DNA from: Sporichthya polymorpha DSM 43042
Lineage (GTDB): Bacteria; Actinomycetota; Actinomycetes; Sporichthyales; Sporichthyaceae
DNA length: 64,000 bases
Direction: 5' to 3'
Assembly: GCF_000384115.1 (NCBI RefSeq)
Contig: NZ_KB913029.1
Span: 1,398,907-1,462,906 of the forward strand
This document shows, piece by piece, positions 34,104 to 41,866 of the stretch (positions are counted from its first letter, which is position 1; each line of letters starts with the position of its first letter). The notes under the pieces are model-generated. The model saw nothing but the letters and a program-made list of their open reading frames with translations, did no database searches and was not told where the DNA came from. A program made the position numbers and the translations under genes.

Positions 34104-34118
34104 CTGATGTTCCGTCAG
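34104..34118. promoter_or_regulatory. Imperfect dyad CTGATGTTCCGTCAG
   Basis: CTGA and TCAG arms with partial inner symmetry, similar to sites at 24608 and 58069. Possible TetR-type operator. Confidence 0.3.
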
Positions 34119-34158
34119 AAAATTGTGATGTGTGGGGTGAATGAGGTTTTCCAAGTAC

Positions 34159-34174
34159 TAGAACATGTGTTCGA
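34159..34174. promoter_or_regulatory. LexA-type SOS box
   Basis: TAGAACATGTGTTCGA matches the actinobacterial SOS box TCGAAC-N4-GTTCGA at all positions but one, 20 bp before the DUF222 gene. In Mycobacterium tuberculosis several 13E12/DUF222 genes are known LexA targets, which supports the call. Confidence 0.75.
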
Positions 34175-34193
34175 ATACAGGTAGAGATGTGGT

Positions 34194-35604
34194 ATGTCCG
34201 CAGGGGTGGGGACGCATCCGGCACTGGCGCTGATCGCCGGTGCGGTCGACGACGTCCGCAAGGCGGCGGCGATGCTGACCGCGGACGAGGTGTGGACGTT
34301 CTCGGACGCGGACCTGGAGTTGATGATCCGGGCGCAGTCCCAGCTGGACTCCGCCTGTGCGGCCGTCGGGGTCCGCGCGGTCCGCGAGGCGGATGTGCGG
34401 GGGCTCTCGCTGCAGGACGGGAAGGTCTCGACCGCGACGTGGCTCTCGCACAAGCTGGATCTGCATCCGGTGGAGGCGCGTCAGCGGGTCCAGGAGGCCG
34501 ACATCCTGTCGCGCAAGGGCACTGCGACGCTGGAGGCGTTGACCCAGGGGCGGATCAACCCCGGGCAGGCCCGCGCCCTGGCCCGGGGGTTGGTCAAGAT
34601 CGAACCGATCGCCTCGGTCGAGGAGTTCGGTGATTTGGAGACCCTGCTGCTGCGGGAGGGGATCGGGCTGCACCCGGGGCAGATCACCCGCCTGACCCGC
34701 CACGCCGAGGAGGCCATCGACCCCGACGGCAAAGAACCGGCGTCCGACCCGGAGGACCCGGACTCGGGCGCGGACACCCGCCGCGCCGCCCGGGCGTACA
34801 AGAAGCGGAACTTCTCGATCACCGACCTGGGGACCGGGTTGCACCGGATCCGGGGCGAGGTGACCGACGAGGTCGCTGCCCTGATCAACGCCGCCCTCGA
34901 CCCCCTCGCCGCCCCCCGCCCGGCCGTGAACGGGGTCCGTGACGAGCGGTCGGCGCCGCAGCGCCGCCACGACGCCCTCGGTGAGGTGTTCGAGCAGTTC
35001 CTGCGCTTCGGCGATCTCGGGGTCGCCCACGGGGTCCGCCCCCACATTCATGTCACCGCCTCAGTTCAGACGATGCAGGGCGACACCGGGCACCCGTTCG
35101 CCCGCACCGCCACCGGTCAGGACCTGGACATCGCCACCTTGCGCCGCCTTGCGTGTGATGCCGGGATCACCCCGATCCTTCTCGACACCCTCGGCGTGCC
35201 GCTGGCGATGGGCCGCGAGGTCCGCACCGCCACCCCGGCCCAGTGGGCGGCCCTGGTCGCCCGGGACATCGGTTGCATCGGCGAGGGCTGCACCCGGCCG
35301 GCGGCCTGGTGTCAGGCCCACCACATCGAGTAGTGGGGCCGGGATGAGGGCCCGACCGATGTGGACAAGATGGCCCTGGTCTGCTCGCACGAGCATTATC
35401 TGATCCACCATCAGGGGTGGGAAGTGCGGATGGGGCCCGACGGGCACCCGGAGATGATCCCCCCCCCCCCCCCCGACCTGGGTTGACCCGACCCAACGCC
35501 CCCGGCGCAACGCCCACTGGAAACTCCTCCGCGACGACCTCAAAACCGCCGCCCACCCACCTGACGCCCCACCAGATCAGCCGTCATCACCTGACCCCCC
35601 GTAA
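34194..35604 (+). pseudogene. Broken DUF222 / 13E12-type HNH endonuclease gene
   Basis: DUF222 domain (about 20-290: QLDSACAAVGVRAVREADVR; STATWLSHKLDLHPVEARQR; HDALGEVFEQFL) followed by an HNH zinc site: CIGEGCTRPAAWCQAHHIE, then a TAG at 35331-35333 where the family has His, then an open HNH tail (MALVCSHEHYLIHHQGW). Further on, a run of 16 C residues (35459-35474) shifts the frame; removing one C restores …TWVDPTQRPRRNAHWKL… to a TAA at 35602-35604, and the total length minus one base is a multiple of three. The intact protein would be about 469 aa. Two lesions make a functional nuclease unlikely. The family is multicopy in actinobacteria and SOS-regulated. Confidence 0.85.
35459..35474 (+). 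repeat. Poly-C tract of 16 bases
   Basis: Homopolymer inside the DUF222 pseudogene tail. One base fewer would restore the frame. Slippage-prone in vivo and also prone to sequencing error. Confidence 0.85.
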
Positions 35605-35748
35605 CGTCAGCGGAACCGGTCGCTATAGCGCGCGCTTTCGCTGACGCTGTGCGCGTCGAGCTCAGTTCGTGTTGTCCGCCGACCTGCCTCAGTAGTCCAG
35701 CGGCCCCTGGGTGGGGCTCGAAGAACGACGTTCCCGGCCCGCCGACAC

Positions 35749-36477
35749 CTACTCGAACAGGGCGGGCCGGTCCGGATCGGCGGCGTGGGCGAAGGCCTCG
35801 GCGAGGACGCGGGCCCGGGTCCGGTGCCCGCACAGCGGCGGGATCCGGTCGGAGGGGAAGAACCCGACGGCGTCGGTCTCGCCGTCCCCGCCAGGCACGC
35901 CGCCGGGCACCCCGCCGGCCCTCCCGCCGACGACCCGGCCCGCGAAGACCACCTGATAGGCGCTGAACGTCGAGCGCGGGTTGTGGCCGTCGAAGACGCC
36001 GACCAGCTTGGTGAGCTCCACCTCGAAGCCCGACTCCTCCCGGACCTCGCGGACGGCGGCCCGGGCCGGGGAGTCACCGACGTCGGCCCAACCCCCGGGC
36101 AGGCACCACCGGTCCGCCGCGACCTCGTGCACCAGCAGGACCCGGCCGGCTTCGTCGAAGATCGCCGCGCGGACGTCGACCTTCGGCGTCACGTACCCCT
36201 CGGTCGGGGCGTACAGCTCGGGCACCTCCACGACCGGACACGCGTGGAGCTCGGCGAACATCTCCTTCGCCATCGCCCCGAGTTCCGCGTAGCGGCGGAC
36301 CTCGTGCGGATCGACGGCGGACGCCGCGCCGATCCGCGCCATCGCGTCGAGCCGACGCGCCCACTCGAGCCAGGGCGAAGCCGGCGGTTCCACCACCGCC
36401 AGCGGGGGCGAACCCGGCCGCCGCCTCCGCGACGGCACCGACGGCGGACCGATCCCGGTCGGGGCCAACGCACTCAT
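35749..36477 (-). CDS. NUDIX hydrolase
   Basis: 242 aa. An N-terminal helical domain (WLEWARRLDAMARIGA…ELGAMAKEMFAELH) of the type found in NUDIX proteins with their own N-terminal region, then the NUDIX fold with the box spanning GGWADVGDSPARA and AVREVREESGF. The second glutamate position of the box is Asp. Substrates are nucleoside-diphosphate-linked compounds; the neighbours (acyl-CoA enzymes) would suit a CoA or nucleotide-sugar substrate, but that is inference. Last gene of the operon; its ATG overlaps the hydrolase stop. Confidence 0.85.
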   Translation of the reverse strand: MSALAPTGIGPPSVPSRRRRPGSPPLAVVEPPASPWLEWARRLDAMARIGAASAVDPHEVRRYAELGAMAKEMFAELHACPVVEVPELYAPTEGYVTPKVDVRAAIFDEAGRVLLVHEVAADRWCLPGGWADVGDSPARAAVREVREESGFEVELTKLVGVFDGHNPRSTFSAYQVVFAGRVVGGRAGGVPGGVPGGDGETDAVGFFPSDRIPPLCGHRTRARVLAEAFAHAADPDRPALFE

Positions 36478-37487
36478 GCGACTCCTCCGGTTCGACGAAG
36501 CGGCGCGGCGGCGGTCCGGTGCCCGAGCGTCGTCAGGGCCTCGCGCACCGCGTTCGGGGCCTCGTGGATCACGAGATGACCCACCCCGGGCAGTTCGACG
36601 TACTTGGCGCCGGGGATCAGCCGCGCCAGGCGCATTCCGTTGCCCACCGGCATCAGCGGGTCCCGGGTGCCGTGCAGCACGACGGTCGGGACTGCGATGT
36701 GCCCGCACCGATGGGCTCCGTGCCACCCGGCGACCGCCCGAATCTGCGCGAGGACCCCGGCGTAGGGCGTGGGCCGGCGCACCACCTGGTCGACGAGCTC
36801 GTCCAGCACCTCCGGGTGCGTCGCGGCGAAACCCGGGGCGGCGAGCACACTCCAGGTCGCGCGGACGTGGTCGGCCAGCGACTGGCCGGGGGCGGGCGGA
36901 CGCATGGCGACCGCGAGGGTGTGGCGATCCCCGGGCACGTGCGCCGCCGCGGGCGGGCGGGTTCCGACGAGCACCAACCCGGTGACGAGGTCGGGGTGCC
37001 GCAGCGCGAGTTCCTGCGCGACCATCCCGCCCATCGAGAACCCGAGCACGATCGCCGACTCGACGCCGCCGGCGCGCAGCACCGCGGCGGCGTCGTCGGC
37101 GAGGTCGGCGACGGTGAACGGCGCGGGCGCACTCCGGGACCAACCCGCACCCCGGTTGTCCATGCGGAGAACGCGATGACGCTGCTCCAGATCGGCGAGC
37201 CAGTCCGAGGGCCAGAGCAGCCCGCTCGCGGTCCAGCCGTTGAGCAGCAGCAGCGGTTTCCCGCTCCCGCCGTCGTGCCAGTGCACGGGCGCGGACGCCC
37301 GGCCGAGCACGGCGGCGACCCCGCGCCGCGCGCCGTCGCCGGGTGCGCGGGCGCACCGCTCGACCCGGATGCCGAGGTCGACCAGGGCCGATCCGCCTCG
37401 GCGGTCGGCGGCGGGCGCGACGGCGAGGGCCGCCGCCGCCTGGGCACGTCGGACGGCGGTGCGCAGGGGGTTCCGGGAACTGGTCAT
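36474..37487 (-). CDS. Alpha/beta-hydrolase fold protein
   Basis: 337 aa. Oxyanion segment LLLLNGWTAS, nucleophile elbow GFSMGGMVAQ, catalytic Asp in HGTRDPLMP and His in GVGHLVIHEAP. Similar to esterases and poly(hydroxyalkanoate)-depolymerase-like hydrolases of lipid operons. A 70-residue N-terminal extension precedes the hydrolase domain. ATG overlaps the ligase stop by 4 nt. Confidence 0.85.
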   Translation of the reverse strand: MTSSRNPLRTAVRRAQAAAALAVAPAADRRGGSALVDLGIRVERCARAPGDGARRGVAAVLGRASAPVHWHDGGSGKPLLLLNGWTASGLLWPSDWLADLEQRHRVLRMDNRGAGWSRSAPAPFTVADLADDAAAVLRAGGVESAIVLGFSMGGMVAQELALRHPDLVTGLVLVGTRPPAAAHVPGDRHTLAVAMRPPAPGQSLADHVRATWSVLAAPGFAATHPEVLDELVDQVVRRPTPYAGVLAQIRAVAGWHGAHRCGHIAVPTVVLHGTRDPLMPVGNGMRLARLIPGAKYVELPGVGHLVIHEAPNAVREALTTLGHRTAAAPLRRTGGVA

Positions 37488-39061
37488 GTCAGCTCGCTCC
37501 GCAGCACCTTGCCGGTGGCGTTGCGCGGCAGTTCCGCGACGAACGCCACCGTCCGGGGCACCTTGTAACTCGCCAGGCGGGTCCGCACGTGCTCGCGCAG
37601 ATCCTCGCCGTCCACCGTCGCGCCCGGGCGGGGCACAACGAAAGCCTTCAGGGCCTGCCCGAAGCGCTCGTCGGGGACACCGACCACGACGACCTCGGCG
37701 ACGTCGGGGTGCTGACCGAGCAGTTCCTCGACCTCCGCCGGGTACACGTTCTCCCCGCCGGAGACGATCATGTCGTCCTCCCGGCCGTCGATGTGGAGGT
37801 GCCCCGAGGGGTCGACATGGCCGAGGTCCCCGGTGGAGAGCAACCCGTGACGCGATTCCTTCTCCCCACCGTCGGAGTAGCCCTCGAAGCTCGACGCGCT
37901 GCCCACGAACACGCGGCCGGGAACTCCGGGCGGCAGCGGATCCCCGTCCTCGTCGAGCACCCGCACGCGGATCCCGGGCGCCGGTCGGCCCGCGGTCGTC
38001 GCGCACCGGCGCAGGTCGTCCGGCGTGGCGATGGTCGCCGTAGCGACCTCCGTCGAGCCGTAGACGTTGTAGAGCACCGGCCCGAACCGGTCGAGGATCT
38101 CCGTGGCGAGCCGGCCGGGCAACGCCGAACCACTGCAGGCGATGACACGCAGGGACGCCGTGTCGACGCTCGCGAGGACGCGGGAGTCCAGCGCGCAGAT
38201 GGCCTGCATCATCACCGGCACGACGACGAGGCCGTCGGCCCGGAACTCCCCGACGTCCCGCAGAGTCTGTTCGGGATCGAACTGACGGCGGGTCACCACC
38301 GTTGCCGACAGCGCCAGCGCGATCGTCAGGTTCGCGAGTCCCCAGGCGTGGAAGAACGGAGCATTGATCACGAGCGTGTCCCGGACCCGCATCGGGATGC
38401 GCCCCAGCAGGGCCGTGGTCGCGGTGGCCGCCGCGCGGTCGGCGGCGCGGGGCGCTCCCTTGGGCCGGCCGGTCGTCCCGGAGGTGAGTATCACCAGCCG
38501 ACCGGTCCGCTCCGGGGCCGGCAGGCGGCCGGTGGGCGCGTCCCGGATCAACGCGGGCAGCTCACCGGCGGGAATGACCGTCGGCCCGGACGACGGCGTC
38601 ACGCGGTCGGCGGCGTCGTCGTCGCAGATCAGCAGGGTCACCTGCTCGGCCTCGACCACCTCGGCCAGTTGGGGCGCGGCCGACCCGGTGTTGAGGAACA
38701 CGAGGTCGGCGCCGAGCATCGCCCCGCCGAGCATCGTGACCGCGAAGCGGGACGAGTTCCGCATCAGGATCCCGATGCGGTCGTCCGGCCCGACGCCCCG
38801 CGCCCGCAGCGCGCGCGCCAGCGCCGTCGAGTCCGCCCAGAGTTGCGCGTGGGTGACGGCACCCTCGTCGTCGACGATCGCGACCGCATGCGGGTAGCGC
38901 GCGGTCCCGGCCGCCACCGCCCCCAGCATCGTGCTCCCGTGCGGGAGCATCGCGAGCAGCGCCCGGAGTGGACGGTCGGGGCGCTCGCCGAGACGCGTGT
39001 TGACCCGGGCCAGGGTCAGCGCGCCGCGCACCTGATCGATCATCGCTCCGGCCGGCCCCAT
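37484..39061 (-). CDS. AMP-dependent acyl-CoA synthetase/ligase
   Basis: 525 aa from the ATG at 39061 (TGATG with the preceding gene). ATP/AMP motifs VILTSGTTGRPKG, YNVYGSTEVATAT, STGDLGHVDPSGHLHIDGR and the catalytic lysine near the end in PRNATGKVLR. It activates a carboxylic acid as acyl-AMP and acyl-CoA. Second ligase of this operon; it is most like the FadD12-type medium/long-chain ligases of mycobacteria. Substrate unknown. Confidence 0.88.
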   Translation of the reverse strand: MGPAGAMIDQVRGALTLARVNTRLGERPDRPLRALLAMLPHGSTMLGAVAAGTARYPHAVAIVDDEGAVTHAQLWADSTALARALRARGVGPDDRIGILMRNSSRFAVTMLGGAMLGADLVFLNTGSAAPQLAEVVEAEQVTLLICDDDAADRVTPSSGPTVIPAGELPALIRDAPTGRLPAPERTGRLVILTSGTTGRPKGAPRAADRAAATATTALLGRIPMRVRDTLVINAPFFHAWGLANLTIALALSATVVTRRQFDPEQTLRDVGEFRADGLVVVPVMMQAICALDSRVLASVDTASLRVIACSGSALPGRLATEILDRFGPVLYNVYGSTEVATATIATPDDLRRCATTAGRPAPGIRVRVLDEDGDPLPPGVPGRVFVGSASSFEGYSDGGEKESRHGLLSTGDLGHVDPSGHLHIDGREDDMIVSGGENVYPAEVEELLGQHPDVAEVVVVGVPDERFGQALKAFVVPRPGATVDGEDLREHVRTRLASYKVPRTVAFVAELPRNATGKVLRSELT

Positions 39062-40137
39062 CACGTGCTCCGGGCCGGGTCGGGTTCGGCCAGCCACGCC
39101 AGCATCGCGGGGATGCCGTGCTTCTTCGCCTGGCGGCCGACGAACAGCCCGGCGTGGCCGGCGGGCAGGCGGACGTTGTCGACGGGGCGTCCGAGCGCCT
39201 CGGCGAGCGGGGCGGTGGCCGCCGGCGGGACGAGATTGTCACGCTCCCCCACCACGCTGAGCACGCGCGCGGGGATCGCTCCGAGCGACACGTCCCGGCC
39301 ACCCAGGGGGAACGATCCGGAGCGGAGCCGGTCGCCGCGGACCATCAACTCGACCATCTGCTCGAACGCCGCGCCGGGAAAGGGGATGTGCGCGCTGGAC
39401 CAGCCGACGAACGCCTGGTGCGCCGCGGCGCTCTCGTCGTGCGCGAGGCTCTGCCAGAGGTTGGCGTACGTGACGATGTCGCCGGTGGGCTGGCTCATGC
39501 GGAAGCCGCTGAGGATCAGCGAGGCGGGCACGTTGCCGGTCTCGTCGAGCAGGTCGGCGGGTTCGAGCTGGTGCTGCTGGAGCAGGGTCGCGAGCGGTCC
39601 CAGGTGCGTGAAGTCCACCGGGGTGGCGAGAGCGACCAGACTCCCGACGGGGAGGTCGGGCCGCGCCGCCAGCGTGAGCAGCGAGAGCACCGCGCCCAGG
39701 CAGTAGCCAAGGAGGTCGACGCGGGGCGCCCCGGTGCGTTCGTGCACCACCTGGACCGCCAGCGGGAGGTACTCCAGGCAGTACGTCTCCAGCGTGTTGC
39801 CCGCCTCCACCGGACCGGGGATCCCCCAGTCCAGGAGGTAGACGTCGTGCCCGGCCGCGAGGAAGTCCTCGACGAGGCTGCTGCCCGGCCGCAGGTCGAA
39901 GACGTAGGACTGGGTGACAAGGCTGTGGACCACCAGTACCGGGCTCCGCGATCCGCGGCCCTGATAGTGATGGAGCGTCACGTTGTCACGGCTCCAGACC
40001 GTCCGGCGCGGGGTGTGTCCGACCGGTCCCATCGGCACGCCACCCAGGTGCCGGAGCCCGTTGTGGGCGCGGGTCCTCAGGCGATCGAGGTCGCCCCGTA
40101 CCCGGTCGAGGGCGTCAGTGGGGCTCAACGACAACAT
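39061..40137 (-). CDS. PHA synthase-like (class III PhaC-type) alpha/beta hydrolase
   Basis: 358 aa, the length of class III PhaC. Lipase-like box GYCLG with nucleophile C146, LLDWGIPGP, catalytic Asp in GERDNLVPP and His in PAGHAGLFVG. PhaC polymerises 3-hydroxyacyl-CoA. The ATG at 40137 has AGGAG 5 nt upstream. The gene overlaps a small helical protein gene by 23 nt that could be its PhaE-like partner. It sits amid acyl-CoA ligases and a dehydrogenase that could supply hydroxyacyl-CoA. An acyltransferase role in lipid metabolism is an alternative. Confidence 0.75.
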   Translation of the reverse strand: MLSLSPTDALDRVRGDLDRLRTRAHNGLRHLGGVPMGPVGHTPRRTVWSRDNVTLHHYQGRGSRSPVLVVHSLVTQSYVFDLRPGSSLVEDFLAAGHDVYLLDWGIPGPVEAGNTLETYCLEYLPLAVQVVHERTGAPRVDLLGYCLGAVLSLLTLAARPDLPVGSLVALATPVDFTHLGPLATLLQQHQLEPADLLDETGNVPASLILSGFRMSQPTGDIVTYANLWQSLAHDESAAAHQAFVGWSSAHIPFPGAAFEQMVELMVRGDRLRSGSFPLGGRDVSLGAIPARVLSVVGERDNLVPPAATAPLAEALGRPVDNVRLPAGHAGLFVGRQAKKHGIPAMLAWLAEPDPARST

Positions 40138-40426
40138 GCCCACTCCTGGCCGGCGTCTCCAGCTGCTTCGCCAGCTCGCGCACCTCGCGCTCGAGGGAGG
40201 CGATGGACCGCAGCAGCCGATTGATGTCGCTGCCGGCCGGCAGGTTCAGCAGGTGCAGGCCCTGGCGCGACATGCGCTCGGCCCGGGCCGCCAGTCCCCG
40301 TCGGGTGCGGGCCACCACCGCGACCGAGAGCGCGAAGGTCTCGTTCCGGACGACGTGGCCGGCGACCGGGGAGAGCGCTCCCTCCACCGCGTCGACACCA
40401 CGTCGCCACGTGGGCTTACCTGCCAC
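40115..40426 (-). CDS. Small helical protein, possible PhaE/phasin-like partner
   Basis: 103 aa from a GTG with GGAGGG 6 nt upstream. Mostly alpha-helical and basic, ending in a coiled coil (INRLLRSIASLEREVRELAK). It precedes and overlaps the PHA-synthase-like gene, the place where class III systems carry phaE. No family match that I recognise; the link rests on position and helicity. Confidence 0.5.
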   Translation of the reverse strand: MAGKPTWRRGVDAVEGALSPVAGHVVRNETFALSVAVVARTRRGLAARAERMSRQGLHLLNLPAGSDINRLLRSIASLEREVRELAKQLETPARSGHVVVEPH

Positions 40427-40476
40427 CGTGCACCCTCCTTCAAAGTCGATCGGGTCGGGACGACCGCGCGCGGCGG

Positions 40477-41262
40477 TCAGAGGGCGGTCAGGCCGCCGTC
40501 GACCGTCAGCGCAGTTCCGGTCACGTAGGCCGACGCCGGGCTCGCGAGGAACAGCAGCGCCGAGTCGAGTTCGGCCTGTAGACCGAAGCGGCGGAGCATC
40601 GTGTTGCCCTCGATCACCGGCGTGAGCCGGTCGGTGTCACCCTCGGTCATCTCGGTGATGACGTAACCGGGGCACAGCGCGTTGACGCGGATGCCCTTGC
40701 GCGCCGACCACTGCTGCGCCAGGTCCCGCGTCAGACCGAGGAGCCCAGCCTTGCTCGCCGTGTACGCCGCCTGGGGGAAGCGCGGGGCCACGAGCGCGAG
40801 GACGCTCGCGACGTTCACGATCGCCGACCCCGGGAGCATGACGCGCGCGCACGCCTGCGCCATCAGGAACGACCCGACGAGGTTGACGTCCAGCACCTGC
40901 CGGAACGCCTCGGGCGACTCGCGGGTGGCGGGGACCGCCCCGCCGACGCCGGCGTTGTTCACCAGCACGTCGACCCGCCCGAACTGCGCGACGGCGGTCT
41001 CGACAAGCTCCGCGCACGCGGCGGCATCGCTGACGTCGGTGACCTGCGGAACCACCACGGCGCCCGTGCCCCGCAGGTCTTCCGCCAGCGCCTTGAGGCG
41101 ATCCTCCCGGCGGGCGGCCAGCACGATCCGGCCGCCCACGGCCGCGACCGCGCGAGCGAACCCGGCACCGAGGCCGGAACTGGCGCCGGTGATGACGACC
41201 ACCCGGCCGTCCAGGCGGAACGCCGCGAGCGGATCGGCCACCTCGGAGAAGGACGCGGTCAT
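40477..41262 (-). CDS. Short-chain dehydrogenase/reductase (SDR)
   Basis: 261 aa classical SDR. Cofactor motif TGASSGLGAGFA, NNAGVG, catalytic S…YTASK (AYTASKAGLLGLTRDL), CPGYVITEMT and the C-terminal VTGTALTVDGGLTAL. The alanine/arginine after the second strand (AARRED) suggests NADP. It probably interconverts 3-hydroxy- and 3-ketoacyl groups for the PHA-synthase-like protein. One base separates it from the FMN reductase gene. Confidence 0.92.
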   Translation of the reverse strand: MTASFSEVADPLAAFRLDGRVVVITGASSGLGAGFARAVAAVGGRIVLAARREDRLKALAEDLRGTGAVVVPQVTDVSDAAACAELVETAVAQFGRVDVLVNNAGVGGAVPATRESPEAFRQVLDVNLVGSFLMAQACARVMLPGSAIVNVASVLALVAPRFPQAAYTASKAGLLGLTRDLAQQWSARKGIRVNALCPGYVITEMTEGDTDRLTPVIEGNTMLRRFGLQAELDSALLFLASPASAYVTGTALTVDGGLTAL

Positions 41263-41263
41263 C

Positions 41264-41866
41264 TCACACCTCGCCGACGAGCGCCAGGTCGCGGACCCGA
41301 CCGCCCTGGCGCAGCGTCGCGAACTCGACGACCTGGCGTGCGACGGTCTCGAGGCCGAAACGGGCGCGCTCGTCGCAGCAGGACCCGTCGTCCGCGAAGA
41401 CCTTCTCGCTCGCGTTGATCGTCGCCCCGAAGGGGCTCGGCCAGCCGCGCAGCGCATGCACGGCGGTCCGCATTCCCTGCAGGGTCGAGACCGTGGCCTG
41501 CCACCCGTAGGACACCGCGATGCAACCCACGGGCACTCCGTCGAGGTACACCCGGTCGTCGCGGTTGGTGTCCTCGAGGTAGTCGAGGGCGTTCTTGATC
41601 ATCCCCGACACCGAGCCGTGGTAGCCCGGGGAGGCGATGATCAGCGCGTCGGCCGCCCGGACCGCCGCGACGAACCGTTCCGCCGCCGGCGTGCGGGCGG
41701 CCGTCTCTGTGTCGTAGATCGGGAGCATCAGTTCCCGACTGACGATCAGGTCGACGACGGCACCGGCCTCCTCGGCCGCGGCCGCGCTGACGCGCACGGC
41801 CTTCTCGGCGCTGGAGTTCGGTCGCGTCGACCCGCCGATGCAGAGCACCCGCACACGGCCGGTCAT
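41264..41866 (-). CDS. NAD(P)H-dependent FMN reductase family flavoprotein
   Basis: 200 aa flavodoxin-like fold: VRVLCIGGSTRPNSSAEKAV (FMN phosphate loop), ADALIIASPGYHGSVSGMIK and GWQATVSTLQGMR. It supplies reduced flavin or reduces quinones. No monooxygenase is in this operon, but two flavin-type oxygenases lie in the cluster C operon 7-9 kb away. Its start overlaps the ligase stop by 4 nt. Confidence 0.9.
   Translation of the reverse strand: MTGRVRVLCIGGSTRPNSSAEKAVRVSAAAAEEAGAVVDLIVSRELMLPIYDTETAARTPAAERFVAAVRAADALIIASPGYHGSVSGMIKNALDYLEDTNRDDRVYLDGVPVGCIAVSYGWQATVSTLQGMRTAVHALRGWPSPFGATINASEKVFADDGSCCDERARFGLETVARQVVEFATLRQGGRVRDLALVGEV

Noticed and set aside
32035-34107. 690-aa plus-strand open frame
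   Set aside because: Antisense shadow of the cluster B permease, same biased composition as the one opposite the cluster A permease.
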